This document shows positions 1 to 22,894 of a stretch of DNA of 64,000 bases, in pieces; position 1 is the stretch's first letter, and every line of letters starts with the position of its first letter. The notes beneath the pieces were generated by a model. It saw only the letters and a program-made list of their open reading frames with translations. It had not been told where the DNA came from and ran no database searches. The position numbers were made by a program, and so were the translations under genes. This DNA comes from Lamellibrachia satsuma (Eukaryota; Annelida; Polychaeta; Sabellida; Siboglinidae), in the NCBI GenBank assembly GCA_033239005.1, contig BSQZ01000121.1:583501-647500 (forward strand), given 5' to 3'.

Positions 1-51
1 TATTATTATTATTACTATTACTATTACTAATATTACTATTATTATTATTAT
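1..51. repeat. (ATT)n microsatellite
   Basis: Imperfect run of ATT/ACT triplets at the very start of the window. It may extend to the left. Confidence 0.9.
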
Positions 52-74
52 AGCGAAATGCTTTGTCCATGGAG

Positions 75-960
75 CAACAGTACGTTCAAAGCTGGTCTAT
101 AGAGCTGAAGCAAAAACACTATACCAATAGAATGTTAGTACACTTCGTGCCCTGCTGTTGATATGAGGGTATAGCATGAAGTGCTCGCGTACCCAAAAAA
201 GGACATATTCAAATGAGCAAACACACCGAGCAGGTATATATGAGACACACGAGTCAAGGGACGCCAATTGATGAAAACCTACTTCCAAGAGAAATGTACT
301 TCCAAATGTCGGAAGGTACGAAAAGCGGAGTTCGCCTCACAGGTAGATTTAAATATGTAATAATGCAAACATTGGAGAAAATATACGTAAACGTCAGCTA
401 GTGATATTCACTTGCCGGAGAATTATAGTGTTCCGATTCATATGTCAAACATAGACAACAATATAATTGTCTTTATCGCTATGCAGTAAAGCAATACATA
501 AAACTGTTCACTGTTGTGTAGAGAATAAATCTAGTGAAATGTTAACGAGGTACTTCTAATTAAACAACTATATGTATCTAACTTATCAATGTATAATGCC
601 ATCATGTAATTTAACTTAGAAACTAATGCATCGACAAGAGCCAACACAAACAAAACAACGTATTGTTAAAGACTTACGCTGACTGGCTGCATAAGAATGT
701 TATGTATCCAACGGTACATACAGCGACAATGTGTTGCAACATGGTTACATCGGCCGACGAGCTTGGAACAGACGCACTAGCGGACGACAGCAACGAAGAA
801 TGGAACAACAGGTTGAAGGGAGAACTCAGAATGACATGGAAGCTAGCTCACCTTACATCGACTGTCTCACAAATGAAGTCGACCGCGAAGCGTTGTCGTA
901 TTTTGACGCAGTCGGTTGATGAGGTATGTAAATTATATCATACACTTACCTATTCTTCAC
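75..960 (+). repeat. Family X copy 1: LINE RT tail plus coiled-coil block
   Basis: The stretch 95-420 aligns by eye with 28150-28300, 37190-37460 and, inverted, with 51330-51910 and 59290-59830. In one frame it resembles the C-terminal end of a non-LTR reverse transcriptase ORF (for example LLPREMYFQMSEGTKSG). The block 663-920 is the most conserved part of the family. Its translation around residues ADELGTDALADDSNEEWNN can form a short coiled coil, with LTNEVDRE in other copies. Stops and frameshifts make it non-coding here. The family assignment rests on repeated matches within this window. Confidence 0.6.
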
Positions 961-1133
961 TTTCCAACATGTTGGTGACTAGTTTTACAGTTGGCGACAT
1001 AAATATAGCCGTTATGTGTGTGTGTGTTCTCCACCAACATTTTTCAGTATTTTTTTGTGGACACTTGGCATGTGACAATCGGCCGATGTATAGTTGCCAA
1101 ATAGTTGTCAGCAGACAAACTGTTTGCGACTAA

Positions 1134-1883
1134 AATTCGGTATGTGTACGGCGGGCTACAGAGTGCTTTGTGTTTTAGATGATTCTGCTAGTTAAAGCCA
1201 TGCAAGTTTCAAAATGTAACGACACATCAGCATAATACATTACTACGTTATAAACGCATATATTTTTATTTAGGGATCCCACCTTAGCAACTGACCACAT
1301 TTTATTTGTACACATCAAAACAACGTTTTAGAAAAAACTTTCATTGGATTATTGAAATAGGTTTGGATATATCAAAGTTATTACACTGATGAGGTATGCA
1401 TATGTAGCATGTTCATGTTTGTGTATTCGATAAGTCATAACGTCCGTACCATTAGGCATTACTGAGTATTTAAAAGTGTATCAATAGTGAAAATTATCAA
1501 CACATATGTAATAATCATATCTGCGATTTATGGAGGAGGATCTATAATATCTCGCAGATGGTTAGGTCACTGGAAGTTATGCTTCCTTCCTAAATATCTA
1601 CATTGTTCTTAAATATTTAGAAACACTACAGTACGAAATGTAACTCTTTGTAAACGTAGACAAATCAATCTTTATTCGTGGTCGTCCTTTATGAGACAAC
1701 CGATTGTTTGTACACCAATATAAGCAACATCTGCAACATGCGTTCGTGCGTGCTTGTATGTGTGTGCGCGTGCGTAGGCGTGTGCGTGCGCGTGGGCGTG
1801 CGTGTGCGCGTGTGTGTTACACGTGGGTTTAAGTACAATACTTGCGCGTGGCAGAATGGAACTTATGATGACAGCTGCAACAT
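1134..1883. other. No gene seen; GT-rich tract downstream of PON-A
   Basis: This AT-rich stretch lies 3' of the PON-A stop codon and has no supported ORF. An imperfect GT/GC-rich tract occupies about 1755-1825. The 3' untranslated region and polyadenylation site of PON-A probably lie here, but no single poly(A) signal can be assigned. Confidence 0.5.
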
Positions 1884-12737
<10,854 letters not shown>

Positions 12738-12898
12738 CTGTACTAGGTTAGATACCACGCATACAACCAAGAAGTAACAAATTACATCATGTGTCTTCGT
12801 TGTGTGGAGACATTGTGCGACATTAATTAGACAATGTGAACGGTCAACCGTGCTTGTAATCTGAATACTTATTAATTATAATATTATATATGAAGGCC
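12738..12898. other. Sequence upstream of PON-A visible exons, shared with PON-B
   Basis: The stretch around 12775-12850 aligns, inverted, with 61040-61110 (GGTTGACC, TTCACATTGTCT, GTCGCACAATGTCTC). No PON first exon with a hydrophobic N-terminus was recognised. Confidence 0.5.
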
Positions 12899-12903
12899 AA
12901 ATT

Positions 12904-12908
<5 letters not shown>

Positions 12909-12991
<83 letters not shown>

Positions 12992-13042
12992 GCACGCCCG
13001 CACGCACTCACACACACACTCACTCACACACACACACACACA
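12909..13042. repeat. (AT)n followed by CA-rich microsatellite
   Basis: (AT)n at 12909-12990 and an imperfect CA-rich run at about 13005-13042. The inverted equivalent in front of PON-B is the (TG)n tract at 60655-60776. Confidence 0.9.
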
Positions 13043-14080
13043 ATCATCAACACCTACCGATTCCTGGCACCAAACTACAGCGGCCTGGCTGGTGGTTGCA
13101 TACCGTCTTGTGGAAAGGAAACGTCCATCTACAACACAAAGATTCAACACATGTATGGCGCCATTGCTTGGCTTGAACTCAGTTGTTTTAAGCATGAAGG
13201 ATAAATATAAAAAATGTTCAATATCTGCTGGTCACTTCTGCTTAGAGACATTTCGACTGATACCCTTGAAAGTGTGGATCCATTTCCAACTGCTAATTTG
13301 TTTACATAATCATCCGACGTATATGAGATGGATAAAGCCATCAATTCGCATACGAAGTCGCTGCAGTAATCACTGCCTCAAATGAATGCCACGCCTATTC
13401 AACGTACAAGTTCAACAGCTATGGGTGGGAGAGTGATTTGGATTCGCAGATTTGTGTGGATGTTTTTGTTGGGAGAACAAACCCGTTTATTTGTGCTTAG
13501 CTCAATCTAAGCGGAATAGAGTCCGCAAGTTTTGCAGAAGAACTGCAAAGAACGAATTACAATAGCATGGGTAGCATTAATTATTTAAACTAGAAGAGCA
13601 GGGGATTCATAATTATTATTGTTGGAATGGGCGTATCGGAATGACGTCCCGATTTTGATGAAAACAAACATCGTTTTTTAGCTTGTTCACTTCACCGTAT
13701 CAGATTTTTGGCACCCAATGTTTAAGCACTTTTTCAATTCCATATCTAATGTTGTATATTTTACTAAATAAACAACATTTCTGTTTTATTTTTTTTATTA
13801 TTCTTTGTTCATTTAGTTATTATTCTGTAGGTAGCGACCAACGCTGAGAGACGAGTACTTTTTTTCGGACATTTCTAACAACCATAACATTATCTTATTT
13901 TTTTCTGTGTTCTTTGACACTTACTCAAAACATAACTTTCACATGTACGATATCTTAATAGTAAACCAGATAACAATATCCTAATGCCACTTTTGATGGC
14001 ATGATGGCTTGCACACGCATGCTTTCCCGTACGTACGCACCCTCACACAAACGTGATTATGTACACTCCATGCAAGCACA
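13043..14080 (+). repeat. Family X copy with esterase tail
   Basis: 13043-13130 (ACCTACCGATTCCTGGCACC, then CTGGCTGGTGGTTGCAT) matches 60560-60650 inverted. 13190-13390 matches the RT-like block of the family. 13400-13590 reads as the end of an SGNH-esterase ORF1 (NLSG, FAEELQ, then a MGSINYLN-like end). 13610-14080 is the family tail, which recurs at 35930-36110 and 38750-39130 and, inverted, near 49500-49800. Confidence 0.6.
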
Positions 14081-14084
14081 TTAA

Positions 14085-14560
14085 TTGATTATCCTCTATG
14101 AGAAAGAGTACTTCTAATATCCAATCTATACTGATATTTTACTAACGTTAGGTCATGCCCTCTAGTTCTATTATCTTTGTTGATTGAAAAAAAATATTTC
14201 TATCAATGTTTTAATAAAAAATCAGTATCTTAAAAAGTTCAATTTGATCTCCTGTTATACGCCTTGCATCTAGGGATGTTAAACCACTTTCTATAAATAT
14301 TTCTTCAAAACTAAGGTATCTGAGTTATGCCTTCTTTCAAGCGTATCTATATCCTTCTTACGATATTGTTTCTAAGCTTGTATACTGTCAATGAAGCCTA
14401 ACTATTGTGTTATACATAGGCATAATACAGTTGTTTTCCGTGAATGTTATTGTTAAATAATGGTATGAGGTTTGCCTCTTTCCATTCAAAAGGAACTTCC
14501 CTCTCTTTTAATGACAAGTTGAACACTTTTGTAAGTATGCCTTCTTAACCACAGCACATT
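14085..14560 (-). mobile_element. CR1-like LINE fragment (RT C-terminal part)
   Basis: Minus-strand sequence matches 40660-41030 and then jumps to the equivalent of 41836-41910, so it carries an internal deletion. Motifs include GNNIVRRI-type text and the ATTTAATAATGGTATGA-like RT start region. It is highly decayed. Confidence 0.65.
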
Positions 14561-14699
14561 GGTACAAGTGTTCAGCGACATAGGCCAACGTCACGCTTGA
14601 AAAATCACTTGGCTAACTGGCCGGCCGCCACGCGCCAGTGCTGCGTGACGTCTCGCTGATGAACACAACACGAGCAACGCGATTCACCCCACTGCGTGG

Positions 14700-16080
14700 T
14701 CCAACTAGCGGCAGGCGAGGTGGGATGACTACGAGACATCGACGGAAACCCAGTTTTGTACGGCGAGCGACTCAACGGCGGAAAGCCTTACCATTAACGA
14801 CGAGCTTGAGTTCACCGTCTCTGACGCCATGTTTGCAAATTTAACCCTTTCACCGACTCAAACATCAACACAGCTAAACGTGGTAGCGGAACCTCCTAAA
14901 CTTAAGAAAAAAGGGAGAGAAAAAAGAGCAAAACAACGTTATGTATTCCACAGAACAAACAAAGAAACGGACAGCATGGTACAATGCAACTTGGGCCAGC
15001 TGTGGGTTCACTATCACTGGCGTGTGGCGTTGCCATGAATGCGGACAACTGCCCATTGTTGAAATGCAATTGTTCGAGAAAGTATCCAGTCTCGAAGAGA
15101 CAATGCTGTATTTAAAAGAAAACAATGCCGAATTAATCAAACTGGTGAAGGCGGAGTGCAATGCAAATAATACAGTCACGAATAAAAACTGCTCTGGTCG
15201 AACAAGTAGCATGTATTTGCAATGAAATAAATCAGAGCGATGAATGATAAACTTGACAAACTTCGTCGGACTTGGCAAATCTGAAGCAGGCACCTAGTGA
15301 ACTCAAATCCTATGCCCGCCGTAACACGTAGGAACACAAGCGGAGTTTTCATATTTGATAAAAAATTGTACGATACATCCACAAGGACACCACTGCAGAC
15401 AATGAATCGGTGGCCTTGCACACAACATCTAGGACTACGCCAAAATATTTACTAATTGCTATCCAGAGGAGTGAGGTGTGCAAAGAGGATGACGAACTCA
15501 CTATCGTTTGTAGCGAGGTAGTCATGAGTGGCGCGGACATGAATCAAGTGAAGCAGGATTTCAGCGAACTCATCACCAATGCATCGGAAAACGTCAGCAG
15601 TGTGACGATCAGCAGTGTCTTGCCGGATACAACAGGGGCACGCGATGAAAGTATTAAGGACATTTTAAATATTCTGAAAGATAAGTGTCGCGACTCGGGT
15701 GGTTAGTAGACAACGACCAGAATTACCTGTTCCGCGATGTATCTTGCGACACACCAGCCTTCCAAAATGAAGCATCGCGAAGACGGTGCTATATGGGGCT
15801 GCAATTCAACAAGACCGACTAGAAACAGGCCGCCGAAAAACCGCCGCAGCGTACCGGCTAATCGTCCCGGTTGTCGGGTGTTTCGGCACATCACGGGTTC
15901 TACGCGACCGGTGAACCGTGAAGTGTTTTCGCTCGCGCGGGCCAGACCATCCGTGTATGCAACCGGTGTCAGCGGGCTACGTGGGCCGAAACAACTAACG
16001 AGTTGTAACCGTTTGTGTTGTACTTGTGCTTTCGAACCAATATTAGTTATTTATTACGATCGCTTGTTTTAGCTGTTTGT
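14700..16080 (+). pseudogene. ORF1 of a second PHD/esterase LINE
   Basis: In shifting plus frames: an acidic N-terminus (DSTAESLTINDELEFTV), a basic stretch (KLKKKGREKRAKQRYVF) and a PHD-like finger (SMVQCN, LWVHYH, then a CNC-type Cys cluster, 14975-15070). A coiled coil follows (VSSLEETMLYLKENNAELIK, 15080-15150), then an SGNH-esterase core (MNQVKQDFSELI ... VTISSVLPDTTGARDE, 15539-15650; DNDQNY near 15710). A possible decayed zinc knuckle follows (NRPGCR, 15860). It is broken by several frameshifts. It may belong with the ORF2 at 20365-22440, but they are now 4 kb apart. Confidence 0.65.
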
Positions 16081-16203
16081 GTGTTTTAGTGAAATGTTCT
16101 ACGTTACATTATTAGTGTTTTCAAACCAATTTTTTTATGTTCGCTATTTTCGCTAAATTATTAAAATAATATTGAAATGCGCTAACAAATGAAAGTTGTT
16201 ATT

Positions 16204-16208
<5 letters not shown>

Positions 16209-16292
<84 letters not shown>
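16209..16292. repeat. (CA)n then (AT)n microsatellite
   Basis: (CA)n about 16205-16241 runs directly into (AT)n 16242-16291, which leads into the left palindrome arm. Confidence 0.93.
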
Positions 16293-16778
<486 letters not shown>

Positions 16779-16779
16779 T

Positions 16780-16900
<121 letters not shown>

Positions 16901-16916
16901 GAGAGTTGCCGGGATT

Positions 16917-17384
16917 TGGACCCCTAACGATAAACTTTAATATAGACGCGAACACAAATGGAATTGGTGTAAACAATATACTAGCATAGAGTGTTTATGT
17001 TCAACAACAAGCTATTAATCACCAGAAAACCATTGATGAATTTTATTTTATTATTTTGAAAAAATTCGGTTTCCTCGATTGGACCTCCCAATGTCTTTGA
17101 TTTGACCAAAAGTAAAATGATTATATATACGACAAAGCATAGTTTTGAATTGATACATAAATAACATATAGGGTTCATTATGACAATAATAGTTATCATT
17201 AGTAAAATACAATATACTAATAAATACAAGAGTGCAGAATCTACACAATGTCCCATGCCTTCTTCGACTGGACAAACGTTAAATTATGTAGGCCAAACTT
17301 TTAATTAATACGTGAGTAAAATATAGTGTTCATTATAAACAAATTAATCATTAGTCAAATGAAATGTTAAGAGGTCATTATGTT
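16917..17384. other. AT-rich, no gene recognised
   Basis: No ORF here resembles a known family in either strand. Confidence 0.5.
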
Positions 17385-18345
17385 CATAGTCTAGACGAGG
17401 GATCGCCTGGAGATATTATCTAATTAGATTTTCGGAAAGCTTTTAACAAAGTAAGACATGAAAGATGACTACTTAAGTTAAAAGCCAATGGTATCGAGGA
17501 TGGCAAAAGTGATTGGATAGAACAATGGCTGACTAGCAGAAGACAGCATGTTGTAGTAGATGGAGAAAGTGTACATGCCTACATACAGGACATGGGAACT
17601 TTGATGTAAACTATAAAATGGGAGATCCTGTTCTGGGTACTACTGTAAATGAACAGGACTTAGGAGTTGTAATAAGCGATGACATAAAAGTTTCAGAGCA
17701 GTGTTGTATTGCAGCTTCAAGGGGTAATCAAATTATCGGGTTAATTAGGAGAAACATAACATACAAGGACAAAAGGCTAATTATACCTTTGTATAAAGCA
17801 ATAGTTATACCTCATTTAGAGGACTGTATACAAGCGTGAAGACCATATCTTAAGAAGGGCATATGTACGCTTGGACGCATACAGATGAGAGAGGCCTTTG
17901 TAGTGAAGAACGCCTGAAAGAATGTGGTGTAACAACTCTAGAGACAAGATGGTTAAGAGGAGATCAGATCGAAGTTTCTGAGATATTGAATGGGTATGAA
18001 AATATAGATAGAAATATGTTTTTCTCACTAAAGAAAGATATTAGAACTAGAGAACTTTAGGTACAATTAGTAAAGAATCAATGTATATAGGATATCAGGA
18101 AGTACTCTTTCTCACATAGGACAATAAATGAATGGAACAAATTGTCTACGGATTGAATAACTGCTAGCAGGGTGAATATATTTAAAAACAGGTTTGACAC
18201 ATATCTCAGGAGGGCGGGTTACACGTAGATGAACGCTGTTGGACTTTCGAAAAACCAATGGCGTCCATTTCCACTTGCCATCTGGGCCTTTGGCTTGGAT
18301 GGCAATTCTTGTTAAATCTTCTTAAATCTTCGGTCAATATGGCTC
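17385..18345 (+). mobile_element. CR1-like LINE fragment with internal deletion
   Basis: Translation shows DFRKAFNKVRHER, DWIEQWLTSRRQHVVVDGE, then skips the RT palm and resumes at MGDPVLGTTVNEQDLGVVIS (17618) and AASRGNQIIGLIRRNITYKD. It ends near 18330 with the TCTTGTTAAATCTTCTTAAA tail. Stops are frequent. The FADD-containing segment is missing. Confidence 0.8.
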
Positions 18346-18359
18346 CGGAATAGGGTAGC

Positions 18360-19790
18360 GGAAATGATTGACATCCTGTAGCACCCATCATAACATGTTC
18401 TGTCTCACAACTGCATGCACTGTCACAATAGAGTATTTCATCACGTCCATTACTCGTCGCACTATGCCTGCATAGTGTCAACTGCAACTCGCATACTGCT
18501 GTGTCGTCCTTCAGAGGCCATCGGAACCTGTTCTGTCCCACAATTTACACGCACTGCACCGCTACAGTTTCTTTCGTCACAACCATGACTCGTCGCTTTA
18601 TGTCTGGGTAGATTTTACCATCGTACAAAATGGTGCACCAATGACCAGTTTTGCATCCTTGGATGTTCTTGATGAGCTGCACTCGACTAGGTTTGGGTGG
18701 ATCAGAACTGTTGTGTGCTCTCGATTGGTTGCAGGTCTTATAAGTATTCGGCTCTTGGGTAGGTTTAGGCTTAGTAGCCGTAGCATTCTCTGGTCCGACT
18801 TTGCTTTGTTTAGCTAGTTTCTTTCTTCGGTGTTCATAACTCTGGTACTCTGGCAACAGCTGTCAGTGCTGGGGCTGCAACAGCTGGGGTCAGAGCTAGG
18901 CGGCATAGGGTTGTGTTGTTGTGCAGATTCCGTGATTAAATTAGTTACCGTAGCAGCTGAGAAGTCGGAATCTTGGAATATGTATATGGTCAATGGTCAC
19001 CGTCCTGCCTTCCTGAAGTAACTAACAGCATTCTGAACGGATGCCGCTTTGTCACTGGTCTGCCTACATGTTCTCTCATCCACATCCTCAATGCATCATC
19101 GTTGTATTTCCCAAACGGTCTGAAAAAGCCCAACCCAAAGGCTGGAATCGGTGAGTCGTGTATGGTGGAAGTGAGACCATGGCAACGTCAATTGTAGCGA
19201 AATTCTTTGTGTTGGTCACGAGTCTATCCAGCATGAACACAACAGTCTCCTCATTCGTTGGTTTAATAAAATCTACGAAATGTCACAGCAAAGTAACAAA
19301 CCCATCATAGGACAGCCAGCCTTTGTCCCCGGAGGTCCACCATTTGTCAGTTATATATTCATCATCTTCCATGTATATAAGTGACCATTGGCACTGAATT
19401 TATGTAAACCCTAATAAAGTCTTTGGTAGTCCGAAACAATTTATATTTACCTGTGACTGAATGTTTTCTGTTACAAGTTCCCTCGATGGGACCACTTAGC
19501 AACTTCTTTTATTTGTATTATTACAATTTCTGCCTTGTCTAATATTACTTTCTGGTACTGAATAAAATGTGTTGGAATAATTACACACATCTAATGATGG
19601 CATACCCGTATGTAGGTCACTGATCCAATTGTGACAACTGCAGGGGTCCAACCGTGGAATGTCATATGGTAAAAATATTGCGTTGTCATCACAAGCAGAC
19701 GACATCCACTTCAAAATTCTTATTATCGCCACATACATTGTGCTCATATACTCTTGATTTTCGACTGTAAGTATGACCAAGGGTGCTATG
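18360..19790 (-). pseudogene. pogo/Tigger-like DDE transposase remnant
   Basis: Minus-strand fragments, in order: DDEYITDKWWTSGDKGWLSY (about 19370-19320), HFVDFIKPTNEETVVFMLDR (about 19280-19210), VAMVSLPPYTTHRFQPLGWA (about 19180-19120) and ALRMWMRE. This order of GW, a VLLLLDG-like strand and SLPP..SHR.QPLD is characteristic of the DDE_1 (pogo/Tigger) catalytic core. C-terminal to it (18545-18856), MPEYQSYEHRRKKLAKQSK and GHWCTILYDGKIYPDI, then GQNRFRWPLKDD, form a domain often seen in invertebrate transposon-related proteins; its role is unknown to me. Frameshifts separate the pieces. Confidence 0.7.
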
Positions 19791-19950
19791 CTGATAACTG
19801 ATCACGACCAGCTCTTTCGTCGAAATCTACCGTGTCATCCGAAATGCCACTGATGAAAGCTATGATCGATTAAGGATGCCACGGTGTACAGTAATATGGA
19901 ACATACAGCACTGGTCCGATCGATAAATTGCTCCAATCCCGGCAACTCTC

Positions 19951-20205
<255 letters not shown>

Positions 20206-20364
20206 TTGAAAGATAGGACCGGGTGGAGAGAGGAGATGGAGGAATATCGTGTTATGTGGCAGATACCATGGTATATGATCGGTTGCATGATATTGAAGAT
20301 GATTATCATGAAGACAAATAAACTACCAAGAAAATACTCGTGTATTATTATATCGTGAAACTAC

Positions 20365-22440
20365 GATCCACCAGGTGGTGAAATCGACTCTTTCCGGAAG
20401 TACCTGATAACTAGTATGGACACCATTTTGTGACGTAGCTCGGATTGTGGTATTATTTTCAGTGGAGATTTTAAACATTTCAAGAACTCATTTTTACGCA
20501 CACTTTATGGATACGAGCAACCTGTTAAGACTGCCACACGTAATCGTGCAATATTAGACACAATGTGGTGTAACATATCACCTGTGTACGGCTGTCCCAC
20601 ATTGCTTGACGGAGTTGGAACATCAGACCGCATGATGGTGTGATTGTTCCTTTCATGTTTCCAAACACTTGACACGGGCATGGTCCAGAGCAACGTTACC
20701 AGGCGCATGGGTAACAATGAACGAGCAATGTATATTTCAGCGCTGGCACGTGCTCGATGGGAGTACACATTGCCTACGTGCGAGTAACAGTTTAATATAT
20801 CTCCTCCAGGACACCATGGATTATTTACTGGGCACGTTTTCCCGTACAAGACTAAGACTGTGTCACTTCATAACACAGATAAACCATGGATCACAGATGG
20901 CTTCCGGCACATGATCAGACAGCGACAAGGTGCTCGTGTGTCTGGTGACATGGAACACACCAGAAGACTTAGTTAATCTTACAGCACTACAATTGCGCCA
21001 CCTGTTTTACCAAACAATAATCGAATCATCAACACGTGACTGGTGGATACAAATGAAGCCCATCATGGGAACGTCATCTGACAGCCGCACTGAGATGCAA
21101 GGGCTGGCCAATAAATGCACAAATGGGGCTACGGACAGATTGATCAACGTTATGAACAGGTTCTTTGTGTCAGTGTGTGAAGACTTAACAAGATTGCTGT
21201 CCTCTCACCCTATATTTGACGCCGACGAATCATTTTCAGCTGAGTTCATTATCAGCGTGACAGATACAGTGGTGGCACATGAAAAGGTGAAGGTTAACAA
21301 AGCCACTGGATCGGACAACATTCCGCCATGGTAATTGGCAGACTTTTGGCACCTTCTCGCGGCACCGGTCACAGCTATCTTTAACGGATTATTCAGGGAA
21401 GGAGAACTACCCAAGCTTAGAAGTCAACAACTGTCTTTCCGTTGCCAAATAAACATCCACCCCACGCACACCTATATCGCAAATGTGTTTGAGTCACTTG
21501 TACTGAAATTGGTCGATATTTGTGGAGCAGGGACTTGTACTACTGATGTTCAGGTTCAAATAAGTGGTATGACACCACAGGTGTAACTTGCAATGTTATT
21601 TATGGACTACAGGAAAGCATTTGATCTAATTAATCAAGATGTATTAATCTATAAACTAATCACAATGGAATTACCAGCACATCTAGTCCGGTGGATGGCA
21701 GCGTTTCCATAGACCGTGAGCAGAGAGTTAAGATCGGGGACGCTGTATCAAAACCTGGCTAGCCTAGTGGAGGCGTTACCGATGGAAATTTATATGAAAA
21801 AACGTGTTGGTCCATATGAATGATTTACAAACACCTTGTCCTATCTACAAGTATGTGGAAGACAGCACACTATTCGAAATATGCAACCAAAGCAGACTAT
21901 CTGTCATACAGGATACAGTTAACATTACTGCGCAGCGATCTAGCATTGCTGATATGCCATTTAATACGAGTTAGAAATAAATGGTTATATGTTTCTGTAA
22001 AGATGAAACGTATGTTGCATCTCTGCGTATAGTGATATAAATGTGACTGGCAAAGGTAAGGAAAAGGATATATATGATATATCAATTTAAACGTGGTGTA
22101 ATCAATCAAATTGATTTGATTATAATTTATGTATCTGTGATCAGACCAGTAGTTGAATATGCTTGTCCGGAATGGCAAACGAACTTGCCTAAATACTTAT
22201 CGGACAATACCGAGATAATCCAAAAACGATGTCTCATACCTATATTTCCTGGTTTTGAGTACGAGGATATTCTGCAGACGGTAAGCGCACGACTGCACGA
22301 CAGGCGCAATGAGATATGTCATGCGTATTTCGGTAGAATGAGACGTGGTGACCACAAACTGAATACGATACTACCGGACACTTGAGTGGTTTCATATGCT
22401 CTGAAAGCATTTAACGAACTACCCTTTCCAATGGCTAACA
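20365..22440 (+). pseudogene. LINE ORF2 remnant (endonuclease C-terminal half and RT)
   Basis: Pieces, in shifting plus frames: PPGGEIDSFRKYLITSMDT and SDCGIIFSGDFKHFKNS (endonuclease GDFN-like motif, about 20370-20490), VGTSDRMMV (SDH-like, 20610), then DKPWITDGFRHMIRQRQGAR (20880-20930). RT pieces are NKATGSDNIPPW (21295), YRKAFDLINQDVLIYKLI (21610), DLQTPCPIYKYVEDSTLFEI (21825-21880) and VIRPVVEYACPEWQTNLPKY (22137-22195). It resembles CR1-like or related LINEs common in invertebrates. It differs from the family at 40452. Too many lesions to be active. Confidence 0.78.
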
Positions 22441-22893
22441 CAAATCGCAAAAAAACTCGTTAATACCATGGTGTTTGGTACACTATCAAAACATTTAAAA
22501 CACTTAAATGATTTATCAGGTATGTTTTAGCATACAATTTTAATATATATTTATCTGCTTATTTTCATTTTAATGTAATTTAATTATGTTGATTATAATG
22601 AACTGCATTAATGTAATTATAATGATACAGTCAGTTTTAATATAAAATGCCTCCTATTGAGTGTTCTGCTTTCTTTTCGTTTTAGTGAATGTATATAAAT
22701 GTAATTTAATGTAATCGCATTACTGTTATTATGTACAAAATGTGCACACATTATGTTAACGTAATTTCAGGTGTTTTATGACATAATTATACTAGTGTGG
22801 CTTTGTGTATTTTATCGTGACTGTGTGTACAATCCAACTGAAGAGCTGCCAATAATAAGCTGATTCTGATATTGATTCTGATTCTGAATTGGC
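22441..22893 (+). mobile_element. 3' untranslated region and tail of the preceding LINE
   Basis: AT-rich, ending in TGATTCTGATATTGATTCTG at about 22861-22885. Short GATTCT tail repeats like these mark the 3' ends of several CR1/Jockey-type LINEs. The next element begins directly afterwards. Confidence 0.55.
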
Positions 22894-22894
22894 T

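Noticed and set aside
663..1133. 156-codon plus ORF as a host gene
   Set aside because: It covers the family X coiled-coil block, which occurs at five other places with frame-breaking changes.
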